Assembly (NCBI GenBank): GCA_013396915.1
Contig: VWZL01005057.1
Span: 434,001 to 498,000 of the forward strand
DNA length: 64,000 nucleotides
Origin: Stercorarius parasiticus
Lineage: Eukaryota > Chordata > Aves > Charadriiformes > Stercorariidae
Reading direction: 5' to 3'
Shown: in pieces, positions 13,099-26,649 of the stretch
How positions within the stretch are numbered: position 1 is the first letter of the stretch
Layout of the letters: every line of letters begins with the position of its first letter
Notes under the pieces: generated by a model
The model's database searches: none
Told to the model about the DNA's origin: nothing
What the model saw: the letters and a program-made list of their open reading frames with translations, nothing else
Position numbers and translations under genes: made by a program

Positions 13099-13202
13099 CA
13101 AGGCCGGTTATGCTAGCTAGCGAAGAGGAGCAGCAGGTTCACCACTCCGGATGCTTGGGTAGCAGGGACTCCAGAGACACCTGCCTTGAAGCTCAGATAT
13201 AG
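13099..13202 (+). other. Candidate terminal exon, unrecognised
   Basis: A pyrimidine-rich run ending in GTGCCAG (to 13098) is followed by 33 open codons and a TAG at 13200-13202 when read with two bases of a split first codon. The segment is richer in GC and CpG than its surroundings, and the peptide is polar with an acidic-glutamine patch (EEEQQ). It matches no protein I know, and no partner exon in the right phase was found. It could be chance. Confidence 0.15.
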
Positions 13203-14439
13203 GTTAAACTGTCTGTAAGAATGTTTGTATATCTATACTTGGTGGGTCGCATCTTGATCAAAGTAAAGCAAGAAAGGACAGCTAGCTGGCTCACTTATTA
13301 GGAAATGTCTGGGGACAGAAAAGGGTGCTAGTCTGTATTTCATACCTTACTTCAACACATGCAAAAGCACATTTTGCTTCAGCTTTCAGCTGCTGCCCTG
13401 GTCCAAAGTAAAGGAGTCTTGAGGTTGTTTTAGTTTGATCTAAAATCAGAGTGTTTTCTTCCCACTGTCTCACAAATGTTCTTGAATACAAAACTGTATC
13501 CCAAATTAAAATGCTTTTATCTGAAGCGGATGATGGGAAAGAAACAGGGAAAGGAGATGGCTGTTCTCACACTACTCTTTCAATATATGTCATGAAAGTG
13601 AAATGCGTTGGGTTATTTTCTGTGTGAATTCCATAAGGAAATGAAAGGGGAGATATGTTCTCCCAAGTATTTTTTGCCTAATGTTAAGAGATAAGGATAT
13701 ATTATAGAACAGGTGTTGTACGACTGTATAAGCGTAACAGTCCTTCCTTTCTCTATCCTTTTCCTTGTCCATTTTGATAGATCTATCGGTTGCCTTTTAG
13801 GCTCCCAGCCAGTCAGTCCCCAGCCTGTACTGTTGCTTGGGTTTTACTATTTACTAGTAACAACCACTGTATTCTTGTGGTGTTTCCTGTGCTGTTATCC
13901 TTATGGTGGGATCAGCACCACATTATCCAATTAACTTCCTGTGCTCAATGCTCACTGTGCTCAAAGACATGCTCGCTTGCATGTATTTGCTGTTTTGGTC
14001 CAGAAGATGCTAACCTGTAGCATCTGTCTTTTTGATGGGCAAAGAAGTTTGGAGACCGGTCAGAATGGAGACATCTTCTCTTTCCTTTTCCCTGCCTTAA
14101 GTCCGGTGTTGCGAAAAAAGGTTTGCACTTTTGGTAACAAATTTAGCACCTCTCTGATTTGAAGGAATTACTGGTTCATGGTGTTGGATTGTGTGTAGTT
14201 CCTTGGATTCAATTTGAACAACCATGTAGCTTTTTTTTTTTAGACATTGTTTTGTCAGTAAGGAGGTGACTTCAATGACAGCTTTGTTTGTGGATATGCA
14301 ATAAGGCCCAAAGGAATGTGGGAAAGCCTCAAGAGAAGATTTCCTGTCATCTGTCAAGACTTGTCAAAGTAAAATTAGCAAGTGGAGAAAAATATGGGAT
14401 TATATGCATTTAGCCAAAAGAACGAAATACAAAAAATGT

Positions 14440-14479
14440 AGAAATATATATTGATATATATATAGATGTATATATTTCT
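14440..14479. repeat. AT-rich inverted repeat
   Basis: AGAAATATATA (14440-14450) is the perfect reverse complement of TATATATTTCT (14469-14479), with an 18-base AT-rich loop that itself contains a TA run. Such pairings arise easily from dinucleotide repeats. Confidence 0.5.
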
Positions 14480-17400
14480 GCAAAACACTGGGGGGAGGAA
14501 GATGTGAAGTGAGGCTTGCAACTGGTTCATAAAACTATCAGATTAAATGGAAGTTTTGAAGGCTGACTTTTTTCGATTAGGATTTTTCAAAACTGGTTAG
14601 TGCCAACTTATCTTTGCCCTTGAAAACATCTCTATGTTGACTTCATGGTTTCAGAATGAAGCAAAAGATATCTGCTTAAATTTACACAAACGTACCAAAG
14701 TAATAGGATGATAAAGTCTTCAATTATGCCAATATAGAAGTGGGAGGTGCTCCACAGGCTTCTGTCTGGGCAAACCCACTCAATGTAAAATCAGGGGAGA
14801 ATAAGACAAGTAGTCCAGGTTATTACTGCTATCTTCTTTTTAATATTTAGGAGGGATGATATTAATGGAAATCTAAATTAGGAAAAATGGTAAAGAAGGA
14901 AGTGAAACAATGATACAGAAAAGGACACTACCAGGAGTACTGAGGTGTACTTGAGCTGAATACAAGATAATGTCTTAAGCCTGAACCATTAGAAAGACAG
15001 GACAGCAGAATGGAAGTTTTACATCCTTGCAGGTTTTAAAAGTAAATTTAATTTTCATGGAATGACTTAATATGCCTGGATAAAACATTGAGGTTTAGCA
15101 TATAGCCCTAGCCCAGACAGTGTGACGCTTTTGGCTATCCTCTTGAATTGCTGTTGTGTCTGTAAAGAACTGAGTGCACACTGCCAACTATTGGTAGATA
15201 AATTGAAAGCATTACTCCCACAACATGCGCATTAACATGCCATATGCCGGGAGCTAACATATTTAAGCTGATCAAATTGTCACAGAGTACAAGATAAAAT
15301 ACTGTAAGATGTATTACCAACTGCATTATTGCTTAAGCAACACAAATATTAGAAATCAGTATTTTATTCAGTGCAACTCCACATTATGCAATTAAAAGTA
15401 ATAGGAGAAAGAAAATATTTCTATACACAGGAAGCTTCTAGATAAGGCTGGTAGCACAGGACACCTGTACTGCACTTTGAAAATGAGTGTGCTTTAAATG
15501 GAATAGCTGTGGAAACAGACGCTTATGCATTAAGCTCCTGGCCGTACGTACATCTGAAGTTTACTTGCGGGGTTGGGAAGTTTGTTTTCAGGTTTGTAGA
15601 GAATCTCAATGGGATGTGTGACAAGTGGTCACGTTGCAGGAAGCAGGACGAATTTATATTTTATTTCTATTAATTCTAGGTGATTTTTTTTCTTTACAGT
15701 GTGAAATGGAAGCTGATTTAATGATCATAGAGGACACCAGGCTGACAGCTCTGAAAACAGAACCCTTTTATTTATCATGAGTGTTACTGTTCCTCATTTG
15801 CAAACTGGGGAAGATCTGATCTATGGGAAGCAGGTTTTCTCCGTAGTTGTTTTCCTCCACTGGGATTTCTGTTTATGACTAACCAGGAGTGCACCTTTCT
15901 GCTTCCTTTTGCTTATTGGGATAAAAAAAGAGTGAATATAAAAGCTAATCTCATGGATGCTCCCATGCATTTATATGGTATTTGACTTGTTTTAGGTTTT
16001 AACTGTTGTTTGCAGACACAGTGGAAGTTCAACTTTTGTGTGTTCTCCGAGTTGTTCTAGGTTAGTCTGGTGGAGTTCACAGTGATTTAGGAGTGAGTTA
16101 CATAGCTTTGCTGGTAGCTTAAGAAATCGTACTCTTTCTCAAATAGCCAGGAGAAAAAAAGAGGTCAGTGACTTCCACACTGAGTAAGAAGTGTTTGGTA
16201 AGATATCTAAATATTTTGCTTACTAAAAAGTGTTTGGAAACAAGAAACTATAGGAATACTACTATGAGAATGAACCAATATCAAATATCCTGCATTACCA
16301 GTATACAAAGATAATAAGGCAATTAGTGGAGTGAACTTTTAATTGAAGTTGGACTGGTACTAAATAATTTTTCTAAAGGAATTCATAGCAATCCTGCAGG
16401 GGTAGATCTTACTGCACTCTGATCACAAGGCTTTGCTCAAAAAGCCTATCATATGTAGGTAAAGGGATTGCAAAACAGTTGCCAGAAGAGCTGTGTGTCA
16501 GGATTTTGACCCATATCTTTGACTCTCCTAAGGAGACTATGGATTGCTTCACAGGTGGCCCTGGCGTCTGTGTCCCTACTTAATCTCTTGCAACATTTTA
16601 CATGTGCTTCTGTGTGAATGGTTGACTGCGTCTGCGTGCAGTGTGGTAGGTCCCCACCCAGGTCCCATTTCCCCCAGGGAGATCTGCGTTATGTCCTGAA
16701 TTAGTGTTTGGCACTGGAAAATTTAACAAAGGTGATGAAACTTAAATTTTGCATGTTTCCAGAATGAAGTATTTGAGAAAATGCTCTTGCCAAAATTTTG
16801 CTTGTAGCTAAAGCAATCTCGTCGTTGTTTCAGAATGTGCTAGTGTGGATTTTATTAGAGCAATTAATAAAACCTACACCCTCTTCGTGTTGACAATATG
16901 GAGCTATATGTTTGTGTTCTCACCTGTCTTGTTACCTCGAGTGCTATCCAACCTTATACCAATTAATAGCAGAGAAGGTAGAGGTTTGAACTACACGTAC
17001 ATTTGTAGCCTAGTGTTTTCTTTAAGCTGATATACTGCCCTCAGGAAAAGCAGCATGAAATAGCAGGGAAAATCTGGAGAAAAAGAAATATCTTTCACTG
17101 AAGGAAAAAAGCCCAACACCTTACAACAAAAGCAAGAGACCACTTCTGAAAACAAAGCTGCCAAAATTTCATGTGAAAAACTAAAATCTGTGTACCTTTA
17201 TAATATCTTTACAATTTACAGTATCTTTATAATTATAAATATAAAGTACCATTGGGATAAGGTGGAGTAGGTTGAGGCAGAGTTCAGGAAGACTGATGCA
17301 AAGTAAAAACAGTCAAAATTTCTTGGGTTTTTTTTAAGTTTGTTTGCAGTGAAATGATGTGCATTGCTTCAAACTGTTGCTGTACCAATTGATGTATTTT

Positions 17401-20167
17401 GTAAAACATTCTGACATAGTCTGAAAATCTGGAAGTCCGAAGGGTTATACATATCTCATATTAAAACATTTTGCAGATGTTACTGACAAAATTAAATATT
17501 CTGTCCCATTTCTGAAATGTGTTTGTAGACGCTTTAATTAGATCATATTTTTCCCTGAGTATTTAATTTCCTTTAAGGCTTCTGTTCTATGTAGTTAGAT
17601 ATATTCTGCAGGCTATTAAAATATCTAGCAGTGAAGATAGATTATGAGCTTCTATTCTTAGAATGACTACACTAAATGTACTCTTTGCTGTCTTCTCTTA
17701 ACCTGAATGATGGCAAGTCCTTTTATTTTTTTGTTCTGTTTTTTTTTCCCCACAGAAATCATATATATTTAATCAAATACATAAATAACAAGTGTATATA
17801 TAGTTAATACATTAATAAAAACCTAATGTCCTATAGACATGACGCTAATCCTGTAGTTCAATTTCAGTTTTTTTATAATGAGTTCTGGCAGACTTTAAGC
17901 TTTCAACTTTTCTTTCCCACTTTCTTTGAATAAAAATACTTAATTCATTTCAGAACAAATACAGAGGAGTTAAAACTGCTGTGATGTGTGCACAAGCAGT
18001 CTCTTTGCAAGGTTATAAGTCAACTTAATTGAAGTTACTTGGGTAACTGAGATTTGCTGTGCTATGGTATGATGCCACACACCGACTGTGTCTAAGGCAT
18101 ATCCCAGGAGTTCTCTCTGGCTCCCAGGTGCAGATATGTTCCTTGGCAGCTGCTTCATGTGTGGAAGGATGAGATTAGTGTGGTCTTGCCTCCTTAGTTG
18201 CAAGGAGAGGCAAGCCTTTGCCTTGAGCTAACTGTCTGGGAGCAAGATGATAGGGCTTACATTGGAGCACGCCTGCAGTGCAGCATAGTTATGATCAAGA
18301 ATCTCATAGATCAGAGTTAAACATCAACAAGCAGTCTTTAAGTTATTACTAAATGTTAAGATTTATCTTGCTTTGTTCATCCTTTTCCTTTCTGATTTAG
18401 ATTTTTAGTTTCATCCTAGGATTTCAATAGCATCTATAAATCATGTAGTTAAGACATGGTAGTTCATATACTTTTTAATACCGTGTCACATGCAAAACAT
18501 TTGTTCTGTAAGACCCTTTTCACCTTTGCTGAATGCCACTTAAAGTTCAGTACTGCTTTTGTTCTATAAGGCCCACAAAAATGCTTGGGCATCTACCTAC
18601 AGTTTGTTATTACATTCTGTACCTGCTTTTAAAATGTGCAGAATTTTATTTCCATTCAGAAGTATTTTGCCTAACTTAGAACTTGTTCCTGAAAATGGAT
18701 CTGTATGAATATATAACCATCAAAAGTGTAGTTCGGTGTTTATGAAAAGAATAAAAAGTATTAAAAGGGACCGGGTGCCCAGATCAAAATACAGGTTCTC
18801 CACTACAAGTGCAATTTCTTGAGAAGCAATTGGGACGATGTCATTTTAGCACAGGTTGCTAGCACATCTTGCTTAGAAATTCTATCAGTGTGTTATTTCT
18901 CTGTTTAGAATGTAGTTTCCTCAAGCAAAGTACCATAAAGTAGAGTTTATGGGATAATTCAGTTCAACTGGGTTTTTTTTTGAGTAATTGAAGTTAACAC
19001 ACTTCCAGATTTTATTTTAAACTTATTGTGAGGAGTATTTATGGATATTTTGTTAAATTAAAAGGTTGATTTGTCACAGTCTCTTCTAACATTTATTTTC
19101 TACTTTAGATTGTATTTAGTTGGACTTCAAATATGTAGTGGAGTGGACTCCTTTCTTTTCTTGCTGCTTTTTCTTTTTTTACTTCTAAAGAGCTACTATA
19201 GAACAACTACCTAGAGTATCTCTAAACTGCATTGTAGGATCACATTGATAACTAACATTTCTTTTTTAAATATGGACTTTTCTTTAATTGAAATGGGCAG
19301 AATAAGATAGTTATAGATAAAACCTAAGACAGAAACAGCAGCTATGGAAATACCCGACTTTCCGAATGTTCATTAATATGTTGCGACTATTTTTTTTCTT
19401 GCTAGGAAGAGGCAAAACATAATTCAATATTAAAACCGAAAATAACTCAAAAGTCCATGAGTTCAAAGTACTCTTGCTGCCAGCTTGTTACTAGAGGCAC
19501 CTTCTCCCAGCACTGAAAATAGTTTGTGCAGGCGTAGGATCTGGTGTGATGAGCATTTCTGAACAATGAACATTCCTTTTAGGAATTTGTAACCATTTGT
19601 AAAACACATATATCCAAAGCTGGTTTGAGTTTCTCAGTTCACTGTGTCATTATAATGATTTCACGTGTTCGGCAGTGTCACTGGAGTCATAATACCTTCC
19701 ATCCTTGGACAGACTTAACATTAAGTGAGCAAGACACTTATTACCATGAATTACACCAATATAAGGTTGTTCTTTAGTATTGCGTGAGAAACCAAATGCG
19801 ATTAAAAAAATTCTGTAACTGAAAATAACTTCTCAACTCAATTCTTAAAAACTAGTTTCAAAAATTTGTATTTCTTGCAGAAGTGGGAGTAGGCAATCCT
19901 TACTTAAATCTGTTGTGCTTATGAATTTTCTCCTCAAAAAAATATTGATTTCTTGCCAATCTGAATTAGATGTTCAAAATTAATTTCAGCTAAGATAAAC
20001 TAAATTCTAGATATTTTGCTTAGCATGCCACTCTATCCTCGTGTTAAGCATATAGGTCATCGTTCACCAAAGCAACAAAGATTATATTTAGCTTCGCACA
20101 CTGTGATAGCCTAATTTAGCATGTGGACAGGTAATTGTTCTGCTTACACTGAAAGGCTGAGAAATAC

Positions 20168-20242
20168 AATTATCTGTGAGTTGTATAGGAGGTGATGAGC
20201 TCACAGATAATTTAATCAGAGCTGATCACTTACGGTGATCAG
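20168..20242. other. Two adjacent perfect hairpins
   Basis: AATTATCTGTGAG (20168-20180) and CTCACAGATAATT (20200-20212) are a 13-bp perfect inverted repeat around a 19-base loop. Nine bases later CTGATCAC (20222-20229) and GTGATCAG (20235-20242) form a second, 8-bp perfect stem around TTACG. The surrounding 150 bases look like unique DNA with homeodomain-type TAATT words, as in many vertebrate conserved non-coding elements. No transposon ends or target duplications are evident. Confidence 0.5.
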
Positions 20243-20267
20243 AAAGAATAGATGGCTCAAGTGGTTT

Positions 20268-20320
20268 AAAAAAAAAAACACCAAAAACCCCACCAAAAAT
20301 AAAATAGAAAACTAAAAAGC
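20268..20320. repeat. A-run followed by A/C-rich tract
   Basis: About eleven A lead into CACCAAAAACCCCACCAAAA-type sequence. This resembles the tracts at 5163-5298 and 44317-44346. Confidence 0.7.
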
Positions 20321-21119
20321 TGAAAAATTATTTCCAATTTTTAGTTCATTTAGGAATGGAAAACAAGACAAATGGAAGACCCATGGCAGTTTTGCGTAGG
20401 GAAGGATGTGAAGACAACTAAAAGTAAAGGAGAGAATAGATGTGACAGGAATACCTTATATTTCCATATGAAATCCAATATTTACTCATGATCTTGAACA
20501 GGAGAAAGCGGAAGCTAGGATAAAGTCCAGAAGATTATTGTTTGATTATTCTTTGCCAGACAAGACTGTGAGATATTTAAGAGAGATCTGTGTGAGAAAG
20601 GATGTTCAGCATTCATAAATGCAAGGTCAGGCAGTGGAGGGGAGCATTTACATTGTATGGCTTAAATGATGTATAGTTAGGAAGGCCTACCTGGATGTCT
20701 TAGTAGACAGCTCAGTGGAAACCTCTGCTCAGGGCACCATCATGTCTTTCAAGTGTAGAAAGATATACAGTATAGTGACAATCAGCTTCCTAATGCCTCT
20801 TATGTAAAACCATCTGGAAGAGTAGCTAATATTAATTGCCTTATATAAAGAAATACATAGAAGAATTTGAGTTAACTCAGAAGATGAGAATAGGAGCCCT
20901 TTACTGTTAAGGTGTTCAATGCAGTATATTGAAGTTTATAAAATAGGGAACGGGTGAAAAATGCGAATCTGTTGTTTTTCTCTTTTCTTTATGCAGAAAA
21001 AGAGGATGGGTGATAGCCATTGTGTTTTAAATGTAATAAATATCAAACCAACAGAAAGAAACATTTTAAGACACAATCTTGTATTTTATGGGAAGAAACA
21101 GTGTGGTAAAATACAATAA

Positions 21120-22480
21120 ATGTCCTACTGGGTCAGTGCTGGTCATCTAACCCAGCATTGCGTGGCAATAAGATGCTGTTTAGGGAGAGCACACATCACA
21201 TGACCAATTTTTGATGTCTGATGTATGTAGTTTATGTAGTTTAAGCATCCAAAGCTGCTGTTTGGGATGTTAGAGGATACTTACTACTGAGTTCTTCTTG
21301 TATGTACGAATGGATCTCTTTTCCCTGAATAATTAATTTTTAACATGCTGACACTGTTTACCTCATAGTCTGCCTCTCAGATTCCAGAAAGGCACCACGT
21401 GCTGTGTAAACATTGGCATGTTTTACTTGCTTTAACCAACCTCCTATTAGTTTTAACAAGTGTCTTTCAGTCTAAGTATTGTGGGATTTAGTGAACAAAG
21501 TTCCACATCCACTGCTTTCATGATTTTAGAAACCTTAAGCGTCTCCACCTCAGCCACCTCCCTGTAGGCCAAGGAACCTCAACCTTTTAGTGCCTCCTTG
21601 TATGGCAGCTACTCCCTCCCCATGTTCAGTTCAGTTGCCCTTCTCTGTGCCTTCCCCGGCTCCATCCACTGTGTCTTCCTTGAGATGACCCAAGCTGTGC
21701 ACTGCACACCAGGGCTTAGTATCCCAGCAAAATGATGCTGCTCTCTGGTGCTTTTAAAACTCCTAGCAATGCCCAGTGTTTATTTTGTGACCTTTTTGGC
21801 TGACACTGCACAATGGGGGGATGGTTTTGCAGTGCTGTAAGTGATTGCTCCAAGTTCTCTGTCAGCTGCAACTGTCAGGTCCAGCATTAGGTTATGGTGC
21901 CCAGGGGCACTGCCACATGTTTATTTCCACTGAAGCTCGTTTGTCACGTTCATGCCTGCTTTCTCAGCTTTGGGAGGTCCTTCTGGAGTTTCCTCCTTGT
22001 CAGCTGCAGCATTTGATTTGGGAAAGGATTGGACTTATCTCCCCATTTCCTTTTCTAGGTCATTGATGAAGATATTCACCCAGACCAATACCTGGGGGAT
22101 GCCACTGTTGGCTGGCTTTCGTCCTGAACAGCAAAGGTTAAGCCCCAGTATTTGTTTTTGATTAGCATTCAGTCCAGAAATGGAGGTTTCCTCCAGTCTT
22201 CTGGAAATATATTTTTTTAATAACTTTGAAGGTCTTTTGGAAATCCAGCTGTGCTACGTTCATCGGAGTCCCCTTCATTCTCATGTTGTTAGACATTCTC
22301 GTCTAGTGTTAGAACTGGCAGGGCTTCCTGCCTGGCACATTCGTAGCAAACTGTATTTATCCACTTGCTCGGTTATCTTATTTGTTATTATCGATGTTAT
22401 CATCTTACCAGAGATGAATTTCAAACTCGCTGGTCTGCCTGAATCCCTTCTAGATCTTTTGGTGTGAAAAAGGAGTTTCT
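21120..22480 (-). mobile_element. Ancient CR1/L3-type LINE relic
   Basis: On the plus strand the block starts with CTACTGGGTCAGTGCTGGTC and CATCTAACCCAGCATTG, which is the reverse complement of the 3' end of an old amniote CR1-type family ('...TGGTCCATCTAGTCCAGTATC...'). The order then follows the reverse of ORF2. Around 22056-22112 the minus strand reads a decayed reverse transcriptase segment with GIPQ and NIFINDL, which are motif B and the stretch just before motif C. Around 22220-22460 lie the parts upstream of it. Many stops and frameshifts are present, so no protein can be made. Age and subfamily cannot be fixed by eye. Confidence 0.75.
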
Positions 22481-25400
22481 TGGGAAAAGACCAGTCCTCT
22501 GGCATGGTGACTGTGATGAGAGTTTATATAACAAGGGCAAAGGTACAAAATGATTCACTGTATGGTGTTATGTTGCAAGATCCTAGTTATTCTGGAAGGG
22601 GCAGTCAGCTACCTATTTCCTGTTTTTTCTGACTTCAGTGATGGTGAATTCCAAGAAGATTCACATGCCTCTTCACTGGACTTGGTGGTCCCTTGATCTG
22701 ATATAAACGGGTCAATTCTGTATTTCTCTGTTCTGCAGACCAGTCGGAGGAAAAGAGGATAACATGGAACTCCATTGTGAATGTCAATCCTTATATGCAA
22801 GAGGAATTCCTCATTAGAATAAGGAAATCCAATATAATCTAATTGACTGTAGGTTTGTTTATTTTACCACTTTAGAGCTTTTAGCAAGGTTTTGTTCCCT
22901 TTTTTCATGTTATTTTTGTAATTTCAGGAAAGTACAAGAGTTTTCATATTTCTCTTTGCCTTGTTAACTACAAAAAAACCCCTCAACAGCTCTTCTTAAA
23001 GAACTGCTGCTGTTGTGTCTGTACACGAGGCACAGGAAGCTTAGGTGGGATTACATTCTTTTCCAGTCTATTCACTTCAGAGCTCTCTCCCTTGGGAAGC
23101 TTAGCCTCAGGCTTTTATGACACTGATACAGTACTACGTGATATAAGGGGAATTTTTTCCCCCGTAACATTAATCCAGCTGTAATGATAGAGGAATCCTG
23201 AGTTGGCATTTGCAGCAGTGCCTCATCCCTTCTGGAGTTGGCTGTCTCCCTTTCTGTCTGCCCTTTTGCACTTGGATGCTCCACACTGAGGAGCATTTGT
23301 CTGTACAAAACCTCTGAAATTGGATCTACTGTACATTCTAGGCAGCCCGCAGCCTTCTTTCAGGTGATACAGTTCAATCTGTTAAAATCAAGTGTTATCT
23401 TTCATCATTGTCCTCTTTGTAATTCTCTGTTGGAAGAATGTTTTAACATTAAATGGTAATTTATGTTTGTTCTCATCCTTCATCACACACCCGTGTAAAT
23501 AATAAAATCAGTTACAATACCTGGAAGTTAACCAAAGTTGCTCTACAGTATCCTTGTATTCAAAAGGAAAAAACCAGCATTTTCTGTATTAAAAGACATA
23601 AAATATAACAAAGTTTTTTTTATCAGTAGATTTTTCATAGCTTTTCCAAACAGTATTCAATTATTTTTAAATGTACATTTGGCGGAAGACCATTGGTTAA
23701 AAGTCAATGTTTCCAAATATGGTGGATATTTATATATTGCTCCTGAAACAGAACCATTCCTATTTATATGACCAGACTGTGTGCAATGGCCATATTGTTC
23801 AAGTGCACTGTCTCAGAAATATTCAGCTAAACTTGCTGTCAGTTACATCAGTGCAATTTAGAATCAACAGGGGAAAAAAAAAATAATAAAAAAGTCACTG
23901 TACATACTTGAGTTTTGCACTGGTGTAAATGAAATGAAAAATCTATCCCTGGAAGGCTTTGATAATCAAAATGAGCACTCAGTGAAGATTGAGTGCGTGA
24001 TTAAATCCCATGCTTGTATGAGTGCTCTGGATTTCAGTGTGTTCAGGCAAGCCATCACCTGCTGATGTCAGAAGTGTAGCCAAACAGAAAAAGACTTTCT
24101 TGGACCATTGAGACAATAGCCTGATCCCAAGTCTCTTGACAGAAATGCAGACATACATGTTCTACTTTCATGATGCACAGTGATCTAAAAGGAAAGAAGT
24201 AATACTTGGTTATTTCGCTATAAACAAAACCCTTAAAGCAATTTCTCAGGAGTGGTTAGCATTGTTGAAGTGTTGATCCAGTCTTTACTGGTGAGCCTTC
24301 AAAACCACAACAAGGAGTTACATACCTCCTAAATATTATTTTCTTCCAAATTTTATAGTTAACTTCAAAAAATACGAGCTTTTCCTTAAAGATAATTTCA
24401 AAAGGGCTCATTGGTTCAAATCCCCGTTGAAGTTAACACAAGTTTTACTGGTCTATATAGTGAGGAAGGCTTGCAGGTTAAACGTTTAATTTCAGCTTAG
24501 CTGGTCTTGACATTTCTGCTATATTGCACAGAAATAAACTAAAATTGAGAGGCAAACCATACTGGGGCCACAGGCTGAATTGTGTTGTTTTCTGGCATAG
24601 AACATACAGTCTTGGTACTCCTTGGAAAAGTCAGTCTGTGGTCCTCGTCCTATTTCACGACTTTCTTTACAAATTTAAGAAGTCTTTCAGTTCCTTTTTT
24701 TTCATGGCAGATACAGGAAAGAAAGGCCCACCATCTCTTTGAAACTGTTTCTCCTCCTTCCTAAAAGTTCACAGAACCATTGATCGTGGCATTTGAACAC
24801 CGAATTATGAGGCAATTATCTCAGTAACAGCCTCAGTGAAAATCATAGGGGTTTCCTTTTATAAATGGTACTTTCAGTATTGACATAGATGAGTGAAGTA
24901 ACAACATCCAAAGCAGTATTAGGTCAACGATGAACTTTCATTTTTTGCCTCATCACATCTCTCAGAAATTCCATAAATCTCAGAAAACCTTAAGGATTTA
25001 GAAGCTAAATTACCTTGGCTGAAGCAAGGCCTTTGAAATAACTTGGACTGATTATGTGATAGTAATTTGTGCCAATCTGCTCCTACATATTTGAGTTATA
25101 ACTATTTCTCTGATTCTTTAATTTATGCAAATGTGAAATGGGGAGCAATTTAGGCTGGAAAAGTGTGTTTGATTAAAATAATAATTTTTGGTTTGAGTGT
25201 GTTGTCCGGTGTCAGAGTTGCAGATATAAATTTGTAACTTGCAACTTACTGCTTCATCGTGGATACTCATATTCAAATTTCCTATTTGCACTTGTTCTGT
25301 CTGATTCATCTATAATCTGCCGTGACTTTGCAGAGAATAGGCGCTTGCTTCTGTGTATGCAGAATTGAGGCGTGTACTGTATGTGAGGGAGCTCAGGCTG

Positions 25401-26649
25401 GTGAATGTCATGGGCCTGAGTTGACTGATGGTCAGTCCCTTCAGTGAACTCAATACAAATCTGTGTTAAGAACTGTATCCTTTTTTCTGAATATTGTAAA
25501 GGAGTCTTCATTAATGGACCAAAGCCATACTAGCAACTGGAAGAAGACAGGTATTTTTTGTGAGGACCAGATTGCTTGCTTGTAGGCTTAAAGAAAGTTG
25601 AGTTTTCCCATAAAATATTGTGATTTTTTAAAATAGCACTTCTTGGATTGGTTGCCTAGGTTTGTTTTTTTTTCCTGCTGGGACTAATGTTTGTGGCTGT
25701 TACTTTAATTGTATCTTTTAATAATTGAAACTAAGCAATCACTATGGTTGCTCAGAAAATTAATCTGTCCTTCCTATAGATGTCCACTCAGGTATTCCTG
25801 TCACCACCACTGAAAGGGTAAATCTGATGGTACTGTCAACGAGACAACTCTCAGTATGGGAACAAATAATTTCTCTTTCCAATGTGAATGCAGTATGAAC
25901 CGATACAGTTAAAACAAATTTGTCAATATACTATAATATCATTTAACCTGAAGATAGCATGCTAGCAACACCTTTTGCCCCAAGTGAGCTGCATTAAGAG
26001 GTGACAGAATGCTACTAGTCATATTCTACTGAGTACACAAAGCATAGATTAGAGTAATTAAAGTGCAGTTCTGTGTTTATAATGTTGTCTCTTAATGAAA
26101 ATTTGTGGTATCAGTGAAAAATTTAAACTTTTTTTTATATTTAAAAATACTGTTTGAGCTGGAAATGCGCAAGGCTTTCTAAGTCTTTGATTACAGACTT
26201 TTCTCTCATTTGTTTACCATGCTTTTTAGTTCTTCGTGTTCCTCAAAGGAAAAGGCATGTAGTTACCTAAGCACAGTAATAACTTCTTTTTCTTGCATTT
26301 GAAGTGACTATGGGTAATTCATTCCATTCAGTTATATCTTGAAACATAAATGCCTTTTTTAAGGTCTGTAGAAAGCAATTATAAAGCTGGTAACTTTGAA
26401 CTATTGAACTGCATGCCCCAGTGCTGTTGGAAATGCTAAAAATGGGAATATTAGATTAAATTTTTTCAAGCAGAAAGTTCTAATAACTCGAGTAATAATA
26501 TTCATTAACTTCTATTTACACCATTTTAATCTGAATCCACATTGTATGTTTGTTTTATTTTTTCAGAAAACCATTAAAGCCGTAGCCAAATGCCTATTTC
26601 ACAGTATATGCTAATTCAGATTTGGTATAAATTATGGTTGAATTATCAA

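Larger units (their letters stand above)
9011..21119. other. AT-rich unique DNA, no gene
   Basis: Twelve kilobases without a confident gene or named repeat. It holds inverted repeats at 9766-9823, 11623-11641, 14440-14479 and 20168-20242, a G-rich run at 10547-10568, an AT dinucleotide run near 12163-12179 and an A/C-rich tract at 20268-20320. Two splice-acceptor-like sites are followed by short open frames, at 13099-13202 and 15700-15780. None of their peptides is recognised. Confidence 0.55.

Noticed and set aside
15786..15812. Words resembling the 3' part of a MIR SINE (TCCTCATTTGCAAACTGGGG)
   Set aside because: Only about 26 bases are similar, with no matching core or tRNA-like head.
24412..24422. 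tRNA B-box-like word GGTTCAAATCC
   Set aside because: The flanking bases do not form a T-arm stem, and no A box or acceptor stem is present upstream, so there is neither a tRNA nor a clear tRNA-derived SINE.
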